A stretch of 64,000 bases of DNA from Epiperipatus broadwayi (GCA_028023455.1 JAQFVV010006245.1:7709331-7773330); one strand, 5' to 3'; positions 24,617-36,051 are shown, numbered from the stretch's first letter. Translations and numbers: made by a program. Notes: generated from the sequence alone by a model not told the origin.

Positions 24617-25053
24617 CCATACAGTATTGCCACCTGTGCCAAACAGAGTAATCAATGGATGCCAGATGGCCTGTACATAAAATCCCTATCTAATGCCTAC
24701 TCATCCAATATCCCCAGACTAGTTTCTGGCTTGTGGCCTTCGTCAGTGAGGAGCTTTGGATCTGAGAGCACTGCATCTAGATCTTAGGATCTAATGCAAC
24801 CCTCTAGCAAACACCTTTTATCTCCACTTAACTACAAAACTATGAGAATGAAATTGAAAACACAAAAAAATATTTTCAATCTAAGCTCAATAGCCTATAT
24901 ATTGGATGAGTAGGCATTAGATAGGGATTTTGTGCACAGGCCTTCTGGCATCCATTGATTACTCTGTTTGTCACAGGTGGCAATACTGTATGGAGAGTTT
25001 TGCTCTGTTTTTCAACAATTAATGTGCTAGTATAGGAAATGTGATCATGTGAT
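24617..25053. mobile_element. Foldback element F1, copy 2, nested in the solo LTR
   Basis: Long inverted repeat: CCATACAGTATTGCCACCTG (24617-24636) mirrors CAGGTGGCAATACTGTATGG (24974-24993). The arms continue inwards through 'tccattgattactctg' and 'gatagggattttgt', and an unpaired 3' extension runs to GATCATGTGAT. The 12-bp AAATTAATTAAT occurs on both sides (24605-24616 and 25054-25065) and at the same place in undisturbed LTRs a single 'ttaattaat' is seen, so the insertion site is clear. Same family as 4400-4690. Confidence 0.85.
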
Positions 25054-25204
25054 AAATTAATTAATGTTATTGAAAAATGGAAATGATTATTTTAATTAGT
25101 CAATGTAAACTAGCCTTGGGCATTTAAATGTATAAGCAAAGGTCAGATAGAAGAGAATTATTATTAAGAGAAGACGGAGATGTGTTAAGTTGGAGAGTTG
25201 GAGG

Positions 25205-25239
25205 TGAAGGGATTGAAAGACGCACTTTCAATTCCTTCA
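25205..25239 (+). promoter_or_regulatory. Leader hairpin with GACGCAC loop, solo LTR
   Basis: A 14-bp stem (25205-25218 with 25226-25239, one G-U pair) closes exactly the 7-base loop GACGCAC. A clear TATA box is not evident upstream in this copy, where the expected place reads 'attattattaag'. Confidence 0.85.
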
Positions 25240-26854
25240 GTTGTTATAAAAAAAAGAAATGAAACATCGCTTTTCTTATATTGAGGAACATAGGATCATC
25301 AGGGGATTTTAACACTGGATTTCAAATGGCAAGCAACTAACTGTAAAGGATGAACATTTCTAAAACCATAAGCACATTATGAACTTAAATGAACAGTAAT
25401 TCGAAAACACTAAGAACTCAAAAATATAAACTTTCCCAGTATTTAAAAAAAATAGAAATAGATTCCTATCTGACCAAACTAAATTATTTATTAATTAGTT
25501 ATAATTTTATTTAATGTATTTCTTTTTTGTAAAATCATTTCCATTTATTTATTTTTTTTGTTCTTTAAGTTTTATTTATGATTTTTGTTTTGCGATAAAT
25601 TAAATTATATAAATGTTAAACTTAAGTCGTGCGTGAATGGCTATATAGATTTGTAAAGTTATATTAGGGGAGGGTAATCTTAGGTTATTTGTTTTGTAAT
25701 TGAATTAGGTCAATGGATTGAATATATTGGTGTAATTAGTAGATGTAGTACAAGATTTGCTACGGGCAGAATCACTGTATACGCCGCACACACTCGTTTT
25801 GCCTATGGGAGGAATTATAATATGGAGACCGCAGTTCTTTCCTATGGAGTTTTTTTTTATTGCTCTTATTGTTAGATAGATGTAGTATTCCTATCTGATG
25901 AAAGGCAATTTCTTCTCTTAACCTATTTGTGCTGTCGTAGTCGTATTACATTGAATACATCGATATATCAGATGGATTAAAATTGGTTTGACTGCGAACT
26001 TTTGGCCTAAGGTTAAACAAGAATAGAATTTTTTTTTCAAATGCAAATCTATGTAGTCTATTCATACTCGACACTCTAAATAAAAATGCATTAAATTTAT
26101 GTTGAGTATAGATGCTTGCATGGGTTCGTTACTGGTTAATTATGTTTTGGTTTTCATATTTGATCAAAATATATAGACATTCGGTAAATACTGATACCTT
26201 ACGGTGAGTATCTAAGATGTATTTATGTCAGATGTCTTTTAAGTTATTGGTATCTTGCGGCATCTTATGATGAATGCTATTGGGTTCTTATAAATTTTCC
26301 TCTGCAATTGACATTATCAATGACTTTGTATTTTGATCGGTTATGTTTATTTTGAAAAGTTTTTAACTGTGTAGTCTATGTAACCGATCTATACTCGACA
26401 TTATAAAACAAACTTTCATCAAAACATCTGTGCAAACTTATAAAAAAAAATTAAAATGTAAACTTATAATATTATAAAAATTAAAATGTAAATTTAAATT
26501 CTAAAATCAAGTTAAAATCCAATGTAAAAGTTATTCTAAAATAATGCTAAATTTTATATATATGTGCATAAATAAATGTTTGCGTGTTAATTACTGGCAG
26601 TGGCTTATTTTATTCTTTTTTAAAAATTATTCTTAGATAAGAATTTATAAAATATAAATCTCTGCTGTTCCACTGAGCTAGTGACAATGAGCTAACGACT
26701 GGAATCAAAATTTATTAATTAAAAAAAAAAAAATTTTTTTTTTACTTACGTATCTGCCTACTTTATAAATTTTCTAGGTTCAAATGCCTAGTGACGCTCT
26801 GTAGTGCAGATTATGTTAAGGCATTTCATCCGGATCATTATAGTATATTACACC

Positions 26855-27060
26855 TGTTTGTTTATGAACAATTTAAGATCATTTCTAATTTACATTTCTT
26901 TGTCCCTGTTTGAATAGATCTGCATTTTAATATACTTCTGAACACTGGATCAATAACTTATCTTTTGATCATGCTGTTTAAAATTTAAATTATTTATTCA
27001 CAAGGTCTCATTGTTGGAAAAACATAACATTTGGGAGAGTGATTGATAATTTATATATGT
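26855..27060. repeat. Fragment of foldback F3
   Basis: Resembles the 3' arm of F3, including 'tttattcacaaggtctcattgttggaaaaacataacatttggga' (compare 24178-24225). It directly follows the solo LTR. Confidence 0.6.
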
Positions 27061-27479
27061 ATATCAATAATTAATTTAATTTATAATAGATTACTTTTGT
27101 AAATGATTTTGTGTTTCCATGATGCAAACTCTTTGTAAATATAGTCTAGTGCCTTGAAGATTTAGTGATTATATTTTCAAATTATGATCTAAAATATCTA
27201 CTTTTATATGACATAATTGAGAGTACCTAGCTTGCAATAACAAATAATTATTTCTGCTAAAAGTTCAAAATTAAGTAATGAGGTAATACATATTTTAATT
27301 CATGTATGAGTTATCATATCCATGTTATATTCCAAAGCTTTTTAACTACTTTTTGATAGTTTTTTTGTCTCTCTTCTTTTAAAATTTTATGCTATTATAT
27401 AAAATGAATTAATTCTGTTTTTATTTTTTAATTATCTTGTCTACTAATTTTTTATTATAAATGTTTTGAGTGTTTGTTA

Positions 27480-28400
27480 TTAGTTCTTTGTTCTTCTTAA
27501 GCTCCATTCCTTAAATTGTGAACTTTTGTTTTCCTTTTTGTTTATTTTTTTAAATTCATCTAGAATTTCACTTTTTACTTACTCCATGGTTTTTGTTCTT
27601 CATTTTCTAATATTTATTTATTTTTTTCAAACTTTTCTTTATACTCAGATTATTCTAAATAAGAATATGCTTTTTGTATTCTTTCAGTGCATTTATTTCA
27701 CTCTTAATTTATTGAAATTTTATGTTGATTTTATCCTTTATATGTTACTCATCCCGTTGTTCTCTTTGCTCATCTTTTATTATCTCCATTGTGATATACT
27801 ATAGATTGAAACTGTTTGTTGAATTCTCATATTTGTCATTTATCACCTTAACTTTTTTTCAGTCATTAATTTACCCTGTATTTTTTTATATAGCTTTCTC
27901 TTTTACATTTTTTTATTTATTACACTTTGTTGATCATGTTGCTCTTGTTTTTTTACAAGAGGGTAAACTTTGATTGTGTTGCTTAAAATTCAGACTTTAT
28001 ATTTATTCACAAGGCATCATTGCTGGAAAAACATAACAGTTGGAAGGGAAATTGACATTTTATATTCTCTTTTGTTCTTTTTTATTTTAATTTAATTGTT
28101 TTGAGTTTTACTTTCTACTTCATTTTACCTGTCATATTATAATTTATCTAATAGTTTGTATATATTTTTTATTTCCTGTTAAACTTTAACCATTTTTTTT
28201 AATTCTTCTATTTGTAGCGGCATTTTTATCTCTTATATCAAATCTGAGAATTTTGCCAGTGATTTTTTCTTTTGAGATTATGTCTCCTTTTTTTTCAGTT
28301 ACAGCTTCGTTTTCTTTATTGTATATTCCATTTAAAATCCAAATGTATAAAAATCTATTGACAGAACAACTCTTTTTAAAAAACAAACTAATTTATTAAC
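27480..28400 (-). pseudogene. Possible decayed A-rich minus-strand coding remnant
   Basis: The plus strand is strikingly T-rich. Read in reverse it gives long runs of Lys/Glu/Asn/Ile-rich codons with scattered stops, plus one intact 66-codon frame (28386-28186) containing EKKGDIISKEKITGKILRF. That is what a decayed charged or coiled-coil protein, such as a retroelement gag, would look like, but no family motif was recognised. The hydrophobic plus-strand frames at 27526-27973 are shadows. It is interrupted by the F3 fragment at 27957-28066. Confidence 0.25.
27957..28066 (+). repeat. Near-identical 110-bp fragment of foldback F3
   Basis: 'caagagggtaaactttgatt' through 'ggaagggaaattgacatttt' matches 24137-24246 with only a few differences, although the surrounding sequence is unrelated. 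It is a recent short-range transfer or insertion of an internal piece. Confidence 0.8.
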
Positions 28401-28957
28401 AATAAGCTGATATTCATTCATTTATAGATAACTATAAATTGTTACACTAATAAATTACCCAATTAACCCAAAATATTTTCTAATGCCTATTTTCTATAAA
28501 TGTAACGTGGTAGAAAAATACACTGATTATGTATGACTGGAACATTTCTAACAAACTATTGTCAATTTTTTTCTAAGTTAAATAGATAAATTCTTTAAAT
28601 TAATCAATAAAATTATACTGTTGATATAAATTAACCTCATAAAATATAAAACGTTATCTCTGCTTAAATGTGTATTATGTTTTTGATATGTATGTGCTTG
28701 GGGACATGCACATACATATAAAAGTAATAGTAAATAAATATGGAACTAAAAAATAATTAGAAGTTATAAGATTAGAGAAAAGATTATGTTCTAATTATAG
28801 CGAAAAAGTAAAATTAGTGATAATGAGATAAAAATGTACTTATAATAATTAAAGGAATGGGGGTCAGATTTCTGTCATTGATAACAAGAATTTGAATCTC
28901 ATAATAACTCATTAATTAATTAAAGTTAACAAAAGGTAAAATATTCTGAAATCCAAC

Positions 28958-29446
28958 ATGTGTGTGCTTAAAGAAATAACTACTTATCTGATGAGTTGGA
29001 ATAGCAGCCAATCAGAAGTAGGAAAAAAACATGACAGAAGACATGCAAGTTGGAGGAGAAAACGGAAAGAGTTAATGAGGAACTCAACTGGCAGATGGAC
29101 TAAAATTTGGATGCTGGATGTCACTATTTTGCCAGTAGCTTCTAGAGCAGAGAGCTTGCTCCCAGGTGTTAAAAAGCAAGATAGGAACTAAACAGGTTGG
29201 AACAATCTTTATTATTATTTTGTATGCCTACAGGCTTATGTGTATATATGTATATAAAATGTAAAATTCTAATAATTACTGTCAGTTGATGTATTAAATT
29301 ATTGTGTTAAATTTATTAAATACACTGGATTAAACTGAAGTAGTGTTGAGTTGTTATTGGGTAAACTACTGGAATTCAAGTCAGGGAACAGTAAGCTTCT
29401 CGATAAGAGTCCAGGCTGTAAGATTTAATAAGGTGCAGACATAACA
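28958..29446 (+). mobile_element. Probable 3' part of a Ty3/gypsy LTR
   Basis: Ends ACATAACA at 29446, followed by TTGGCAGTCATCC (29448-29460), a primer-binding-site-like sequence, and then by a gag-like frame. That order is standard for a 5' LTR. The start of the LTR could not be fixed; nothing here resembles the 2.1-kb non-coding LTR family. Confidence 0.45.
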
Positions 29447-29502
29447 ATTGGCAGTCATCCAGTTTGATTCAAACTAAGAATCAAGTTTAATCTATTAGAT
29501 TT

Positions 29503-29830
29503 ATGTGCATTGAGAGATTTTCTGAAATGCAATCTGCTATAGGAGAATTTGACATCAGTGAGGCAAATAACTGGCTCTTGTATATTCAACATATAGAAAA
29601 GTACCTCTTCATAAATAAAATTTAAGATGACAAGTTCAAAATAGTTACACTATTGTGTTTTTCTGGAAAAAGGGTAATAAAAATTGCAAACAGATTTGCA
29701 AAACTTCTGTCTACCAAATCTTACAATCAATTTAAAGAGCAGCTGTCAAACTATTTCAACCCCATCCCTCTAGACATGTCATGACCATCACAAGAATAGA
29801 GAGAAGAGTATTAAAGATTGCATTGTTATC
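29503..29830 (+). pseudogene. Ty3/gypsy gag fragment (degraded)
   Basis: From the ATG at 29503 the frame reads an N-terminal gag-like capsid start: ANNWLLYIQHIEKYL, a Lys/Phe-rich continuation 'DDKFKIVTLLCFSG', then a 'KSYNQFKEQLSNYFNP' block. This is the usual order in metazoan gypsy capsid domains (W-x-x-Y-x-x-x-E-x-F, a DxxK-LL helix, then a Y-x-x-L-x-x-x-Y-x-P block). Gag would form the cytoplasmic particle. In-frame stops at about residue 41 and near the end show it is dead, and no protease or reverse transcriptase follows before 30200. Confidence 0.65.
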
Positions 29831-30258
29831 TCTGAATCTTGCATTTGTGTCTATGGGATATTTCTAGATGAAGTCCTCTTGAACAATTTCTAAGGGGAAT
29901 TAATAGTGACAATTTAAGGCAACATTTATTGTCCATCACCAATTAGACTACAGTGAATCCATAAAGCATAGTATAGCTTATGAACTTGTGCTAGAGCAAT
30001 TGCATAAGTTTTCCAAGTTCAATAGTAGCTAAAAAAGCAAATGGAATTTTACATGTTAATCTTTTTACTTTTTATTCAATCATATTTCTATTTTCAAGCA
30101 CTTTATTTTCAAATTAATCAAAAATAATATTAACAATTAATTATATATATATAATTCTTTATACAGTCTCTTCTGTAAAAATAGACCAGTAGCTATTATA
30201 ATAATAAGTAATGATGTTAACTCTAATGCAAATTTGTGAAATTTTATTATCAAAAATT

Positions 30259-30462
30259 GGCAAGCGTTGTCAAGTGTTGCTAGCCAAGAGGTCAGCACAG
30301 TTGCCTTGCAAGCAAGTAGTTGGTTGCAGATGGTTGTGGGTTCACCTCCCAGTCAATGCTATGACATATGAAAAAAAAAAGTTGTCAAGCGTTGGTAGCT
30401 GAGAGATAGTTGTTGCAGGTTCGCTTACTGGCCGATGCTTTGACATATGGAAAGTAAAAAAG
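30259..30462 (+). mobile_element. Tandem tRNA-Ala-like SINE pair
   Basis: Two related units sit head to tail. Unit 1 (to about 30380) has an A-box-like 'gctagccaagaggt', an anticodon-arm-like 'gccTTGCAagc' (TGC in the loop position, as in tRNA-Ala), a B-box GGTTCACCTCC near 30339 and the tail 'atgacatatgaaaaaaaaaa'. Unit 2 lacks the middle but keeps 'ggtagctgagag', GGTTCGCTTAC near 30418 and 'tttgacatatgg'. SINEs of this type are copied by LINE machinery and transcribed by RNA polymerase III. Confidence 0.7.
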
Positions 30463-32738
30463 TTTAACATATTAAAACAAATTCCTTATCTTCAGGATAT
30501 ATTTTCACAAATAAATCTTTGAAATGTAACAAAATCTTTCTTTTTACTTTCTTGCTTTTCCATTTCCTTCTCTAATACTTGTTTTTCAAATAATAATTTA
30601 TTTGGAAGAGTATTTATTTAACTTCAAGAATTTATCATCAAATATATTATTCAAATATTACAGTATTATTTAAATCTTACAATTATATTTTTATTTATAT
30701 GCATATAACTACATCATTACATATTTATTATCACCCACGATTTTGGCATATATATATGATAATGTGTTATTTTGGTAGATCGCCTACAGAGGGAGTTGTT
30801 TAAGGAGAAGCCATAATACATCACATCACATCACATATATAGAATTTTATTTTTAAAATATTAATTAAAGATATAAATTGCTTTAGACCTATAGTTTTAT
30901 TTAAATAATAAATAATATATTATTGAACAATTATAAAATAATGTGTATTTAAGTCATTGCTCTCTGTTAGTTTTTATGCCATCTATCTGTTATTTTATAT
31001 CCTTATCATTATCAATATCATTATTATCAATATATTCTATTAAAATCTATCCTGATTTCTTCTTTCTTTATCTAATTATTATTATTATTATTATTATTCC
31101 TTTTTTATTTTTTTATGTTTTATATATATTGTAATAATGGATAAGGAGAAAGTTGTTTGTTGTTATATAAAAATAAAAATACAAACAGAATTGATTTATT
31201 TTATGTTTGTTGAAATTAATTTTACCTACTATATTACTTTTTCTTTAAATATATTATTTACATTAACTTCCTATCATTCAAAAGAAATAATCAACTCCAT
31301 TACTTGCATATCTATGTATTTTTTTTAACAATTTGAAGAGTACTTTGTAAGAAAGCAATCTACATACATGTGTGTATATGTATGAATAGGTTTTAAACAA
31401 AAATATTGAATCATTCATACTTGTATCTTAATGTCAGTTTAATAAAGAAAATAATTATTGTTCCAAACAAATTTATAAACTGTTATAAATATATACATAT
31501 TGTAAAATATTCAAAATATTAAACGTATTTTCTTGAAAACAATGTCCAAATTTATAGTTAGATTTTGTAAAATAAATAATACATTTGCTTTATCAAAATA
31601 ATGTAAAACATTAAATGGTATTCCTATTATTTAATAATGAATATATTATATGGCATTGAATGTTATCTAATTAAAAGTGATTTGCAAACATCCATGTTCT
31701 GGGGGATTAAAAGTAAAACAAATTTAAATGAGAGAGAGAGAAAAAAGAGTTCTATAGGTGCGATTTTTTTAGCAATAATATTATAAACTCAACAAGAAAA
31801 AGAAGTAAAATTTTATAATAGACCAAAAAGTTTGAAATATCTGATATTAATTTTCAAAGTCTTATTACATAATTCTTAAAAATCCTTGAAATAGGAATAA
31901 TATAATAATTGATCAGAAAATAAATTGAAAGGTTAAAGCAATAATGCAAACAATTTATAGAAAATCTTTCAATTTTTTGAAATCCCAAATTCCAAACTAT
32001 CAGTTTTTATAATATAATAGATTTTTTTAAAAAATTACAAGTATATAAACTACTGGTAAATTTCATAAACATTATGATTTATTAATTAAAGATAATTAGA
32101 AATAACTAATTTCAAAGTTAATAAACAAACTTTGATTATAAAGAGTAATGCAAAAGCAGTTCTTCTATGTTAGTGCTTCTCAAAATAAATAATAGTGCTC
32201 CTTGGAGTGGAAAAAAAATCTTTAGATAAGAAAATTTTAAACAAACGTTTCATTTATTGTGTAATACAAAATCAAATCTATTGACAGGTTTTAAAAAACA
32301 AATGTTATTAGGCATTTGTACTATGCACACTCATTGTCAAGAAATTAATGAACTGTGCAGAAGTATATGTATGTAATACTATTACAAATTAAGTGATGTG
32401 TATGAAATCTAATTTAGATTATTTCAGATATTATGTGACAAAACAGTTAACAATGGTGCAAAGCAATAAGTATTTAAATTTTTCAATTCATATTTAGTAG
32501 TTTCAATCTTTCCAATTACAGATCATATACAAAGTGAATTACTGCTTTAATAAAACAGCAATTTAATTAACATATCATTTTCATATATATTCTCACTTAT
32601 TCTACCATATATTTCTGTATCTTCTAGTCTTTATTCTTAATAAAATCGCAGCAAGCTTGTGTCAGTATATTTATATTTTTTTAAATTGAGAAATGAAATT
32701 TAAAAATGCTTATCATTTACATTTATTTATATTAAACC
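30463..32738. other. Intronic DNA, simple repeats only
   Basis: Contains 'cacat' pentamers (30820-30838), an ATT triplet run (31077-31099) and a short GA run (31731-31741). The short plus-strand frames at 30943-31328 are low-complexity and not credible genes. Confidence 0.5.
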
Positions 32739-33050
32739 ATTAAATTAAATGTAGCTCAATGTATATATGTAAATAAATGGAGGAAATCACATAGCCCCAG
32801 GCTATGAATTAACAACATTCTAAATGTTGAACAAAGGATTTGAGAAAAAAATGAATTCGACTATTCTTACTGCTCTGATATTGGTTATTCAGAGTGAAAT
32901 TAGTGTTTTAGCTTATAAACATCTGAGCTCCAAGAATAAATGGATTCATTCTATTTTTGATCCTATATTCAACATTTAGAATGCTGCTAATTTGTAATCT
33001 GAGTGAGGATCATTATATACATATCAACATTGAGCTATGTTTAATTTATT
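32739..33050. mobile_element. Foldback element F4, copy 1
   Basis: The left arm 'aaatgtagctcaatgtata' (from about 32747) mirrors the right arm 'caacattgagctatgtttaat' (to about 33046). Inner arms pair through 'acattctaaatgttgaacaaaggat' against 'gatcctatattcaacatttagaatg'. A decayed relative without clear ends lies at 33140-33360 (shared 'ttcaagaataggtacatttattct' and 'gttcaacattt'). Confidence 0.65.
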
Positions 33051-33139
33051 GCCTAGATATTAAAGCTTATCTAATTATTACAATTAAGGTACTGAAAGAG
33101 GGATTGTGTCTTGAGCCTTGCATAATTGATTATTAATTT

Positions 33140-33365
33140 AATAACTATTAAATGCCATATTTCAGATGGCTCATGTATTAATGTCACTCTGAATTATCTA
33201 CAGTGTTGATAAAATTATGTTTATAAATACCAGAACTTCAAGAATAGGTACATTTATTCTCTTCTAGTTACTTGTTCAACATTTGTAGTGCTATTATTGT
33301 ATAATCTGAGGGAAGATTATTTACTCTATTTATATCTATTGAATAATCAATGCAAATTAATAAGT
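33140..33365. repeat. Decayed relative of foldback F4
   Basis: Repeats internal phrases of F4 in the same order ('ctcaagaata..g..ttcattct', 'ttgttcaacattt.tagtgctat', 'taatctgag.gaagat'), with lower similarity and no intact arms. Confidence 0.45.
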
Positions 33366-33599
33366 CAGATGTGGATTAATTAGGAAAAAACATTTGAATA
33401 ACAGCAAGAGAAAATGTATTTTTTTAATTGTATAAATTATCTCTTGACAATTTTATACCTGTATTATCATAAATAAATACATAGATGTTACTTTTTTTAA
33501 TAGATAATATCATGATAAACTTACATATATATATATATATAATAATAAATATTAGTTTTTCCCCAGACAATATTATGGCTGAACCTAAACAAATGTAGA

Positions 33600-34800
33600 C
33601 AATAAATTACTGAATATTTGAACTATTGCTTTATTCAGTCATCTACAAACAATACATTACCAATACATCTGATTTTCCAAAAATTTTATCAAAAGACTCC
33701 ATGAAGCTTTCAAAGCTACAAGAACATTTGGCAAATGTTTATGCAAATCAAAAAATGAGAATTCATTTTATTTCAACTTAAAATTTTTTTGAAACAGCCA
33801 CCACTGCAAAATCTTTTTAGTAGCATTAAAGCAATAAGAAGTTGAATTGTGTATTTTTTACAACATTTTGTTATTAATTGCTAAATCAAAAAAAAAACCC
33901 TGCTTATTATTATTGAAGAACTAATTCTATTGGCTACTGGTTACAAAACCCAATGACTGATGTTATCAGGAAATTTTTTTGAACAATAATATAAGTAAAG
34001 AAAAAATGATGATATGGCTTAAGATATTGAATACCTACTACATGAGTATTAAAAACATCCCAATTCTCTATACAATTATGTGGAACTTTATAAGAAAATG
34101 AAGTTTTACTTTTAACATAAGTGTGCTAAAAATTTGCAAATTGGTACTACAGGAAAATTGACATTTCATACATTGGAAGAGATTTTTAAAGAAAAAAAAT
34201 CCTCTGAATATCTTGTCATTTGCTATTGATTGTGATTCAGTGATGATAGAGCATTACAGAAGTTTTCTTGTATATGTAGACAGTATGGTTCAAGTGTATG
34301 CCTGGATCGTTCATCATCAATGTTTAGTTGTCAAAAATCTGAATGAACATCTATATTGGTTATTATATTGCATCATGAAAACAATCAACAAAAGCAGAAA
34401 CAATTTATTGAATAATAGATTGTTTAAATAAGTTTGTATTTAAAGCAACAAAAAATTCATTCATTTATTGCTTCATAAGAAAGTTCATTAGCTATCAAAA
34501 GGCTCATGTTTGAATTGGTTTTATAAATTCTTTGACTTAATATTAACTTAATAACAGAGTTTCAAAACTTGATTGATTTTAAAAATGACATAATTTATTT
34601 GACATATATAAATTTAATGAAACAAATGTACACTTTCAAGATAATAAGCCAAATTTAATCAAAACAAATTATTATTTCTGCATTTATGGCAAACTTCTTT
34701 TGTGCAAAAGAAATTTAGGCCAAGGGGAATTCAATCAGTTTTCAAATTTATCATCAGTAGTTTGAAGCAGTTGAAGATTCTCCATCCTGATTCAATTAAT
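33600..34800 (+). pseudogene. hAT-superfamily (ZBED5/SCAND3-like) transposase remnant
   Basis: Broken frames read in order like a ZBED/SCAND3-type hAT transposase: a SMKLSKLQEHLANVY-like BED-adjacent block (~33700-33750), 'LLIAKS..PCLLLLKN' with 'LLATGYKTQ' (33870-33950), then an intact 72-codon frame (34213-34431) with AIDCDSVMIEHYRSFL and 'HHQCLVVKNLNEHLY' corresponding to the catalytic-core region, and 'ISAFMANFFCAKEI' (34670-34720). The usual 'DGAAAM' around the catalytic aspartate is changed to DCDSVM. In an intact element this enzyme cuts and pastes the transposon. Several frameshifts and stops make it inactive. Recognition is by motif order, not alignment. Confidence 0.6.
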
Positions 34801-35966
34801 GATTTGAAAACAAAAAGGAATTTGTCTGACATGGAACAAATCAAAATTATAAAAATAATTGATAGAAGAAAAACAAACAAGAAATTTAAATTTAAAATCA
34901 AGGTCAGCTACCAATGGTTCTGGCTATAAAATCATATATCTGCACTTTATCCTGGATTATAGATAAACTAAGTGTTTATAATTGTGTTTCAATTATCATA
35001 TTTAGTAGAAGTATAACTAAAATAGAAGTTGACTGCAAATGGCTAATCACAATGATTTAAAAATGTTGACAGTACAAATAAACATAAATAGTAATAAATT
35101 GAAGGCATCACTTCAGATTTATCCTTCTTATTAGGATTATTTTTAATGCTATTTATGATGTTTTAAATATTCTTTGTTATCTTAATTTTTTGTGGAAGAA
35201 TCAAAAAAATCATTTTATAAAATTGAATTGCAAGGTGTTTTATTTATAACATTTTTCTTTTACCATGTTACAGAATGTAGGTAGAAATATAGATATACAA
35301 AAAAAAATTGTAGCATCTTTCAGACAGTAATAAGTTGTTGTTTTTTTTTTTGAAAAGGGGATGATACAGCAAATAAATTTGGAAATCTATATTCCGTATG
35401 GATGTGGAAATTTAAAGAACTAATTTTCTGGCTGACCCAGAAGGTAAAAAAGTTATCACTACATAATCATGCAATATTATTTGGTGTATAGTGACTATGA
35501 TTAATATCAAATGAAAAATTACAAAAGAATACTACACATAAATATATGAAATTAGACATTAAACATCAAAGATGATAGTAGATGGATCACATACATATAC
35601 TATAAAAAACAGGAAAATTACAAGAGAGACTGTAAATGAATATTTAGATTTTGTTATGAAAGCAGATTTATAATAACTTAAAACAATATATGGTGGAATT
35701 TAGAAACTTGGAAAATCTATAGTGAAATCAAAATGATGGAGATATATTGAACTGAATAACAAATAATGTTGTAATTCTATATTTTCCATAACTTAAAGAG
35801 CAAAATATATGTACTAACTTTTAATTTTAAAAAATGAACATTTTTTCATAAGATTTTAGTTTTTGGATTAGAATATGAATATATAAAATGTAAGTTGGTT
35901 TAAATAGTTTGTTTATTTTAAACATTTCTTTTATATAACTTATTATATTATTAAAATTTGTTTCAG
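34801..35966. other. End of intron, nothing certain
   Basis: May contain the last decayed part of the hAT remnant up to about 35000. Otherwise AT-rich, with the TTTGTTTCAG acceptor at its end. Confidence 0.4.
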
Positions 35967-36051
35967 GAAAGTAGTAAATGTAAGTTTGCCTATGGTTTAA
36001 AACAAGACTTTTTAAGACGGATACCTCACTACCTTAGTGATTACTCAGATG
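35967..36051 (+). CDS. SLC4A11-like: Exon of SLC4A11-like transporter (before first membrane helix)
   Basis: An 85-base internal exon between TTTGTTTCAG (acceptor ending 35966) and G|GTAAGA (donor at 36052). Read in phase 0 from the preceding exon it gives ESSKCKFAYGLKQDF followed by LRRIPHYLSDYSDG. The pattern 'D-x-x-R-R-x-P-x-Y-x-x-D-x-x-D-G' is the short amphipathic segment that precedes transmembrane helix 1 in SLC4 proteins, closest in my memory to SLC4A11. The exon ends in phase 1. The next exon should begin the first membrane helix, but I did not find it in the remaining 28 kb. Together with 4015-4218 it fixes the gene's strand and reading phase. Confidence 0.8.

Larger units (their letters stand above)
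24331..26842 (+). mobile_element. Solo LTR of the non-coding LTR family, copy B
   Basis: Starts TGTAACGGGCACAG and ends GGATCATTATA, flanked on both sides by GTAT (24327-24330 and 26843-26846), a clean 4-bp target duplication. No internal region or second LTR is present, so it is a solo LTR left by recombination between LTRs. Subtracting the foldback insert at 24617-25053 and its duplicated target gives about 2.06 kb, in line with the other LTRs. Landmarks: TCGCACAGATG at 24487, hairpin at 25205, module M1 from ~25618, module M2 from ~26095, CATCTGTGCAAAC at 26422, tRNA-like block at 26655-26800. Confidence 0.85.
4219..35966 (+). other. ~31.7 kb intron of the SLC4A11-like gene
   Basis: Bounded by a GTAAGT donor at 4219 and a TTTGTTTCAG acceptor ending at 35966. 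The exon before ends in phase 0 and the exon after opens in phase 0, so the two join without an extra exon. I saw no further exon inside, though a very short one cannot be excluded. Most of its length is transposable-element sequence, listed separately. Confidence 0.65.

Noticed and set aside
27526-27973. Two hydrophobic plus-strand frames that look like membrane proteins
   Set aside because: They lie in T-rich DNA where any frame gives Phe/Leu/Ile/Tyr, and have no splice borders or known motif.
28501-28510. TGTAACGTGG as the start of another copy of the 2.1-kb LTR family
   Set aside because: None of the internal landmarks (TCGCACAGAT, TATA box, GACGCAC hairpin, tRNA-like block) follow it; a chance match to the first six bases.
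30259-30462. Functional tRNA-Ala genes
   Set aside because: D and T arms are degenerate, there is no closed acceptor stem, and a tail and second truncated unit follow, as expected of a SINE.
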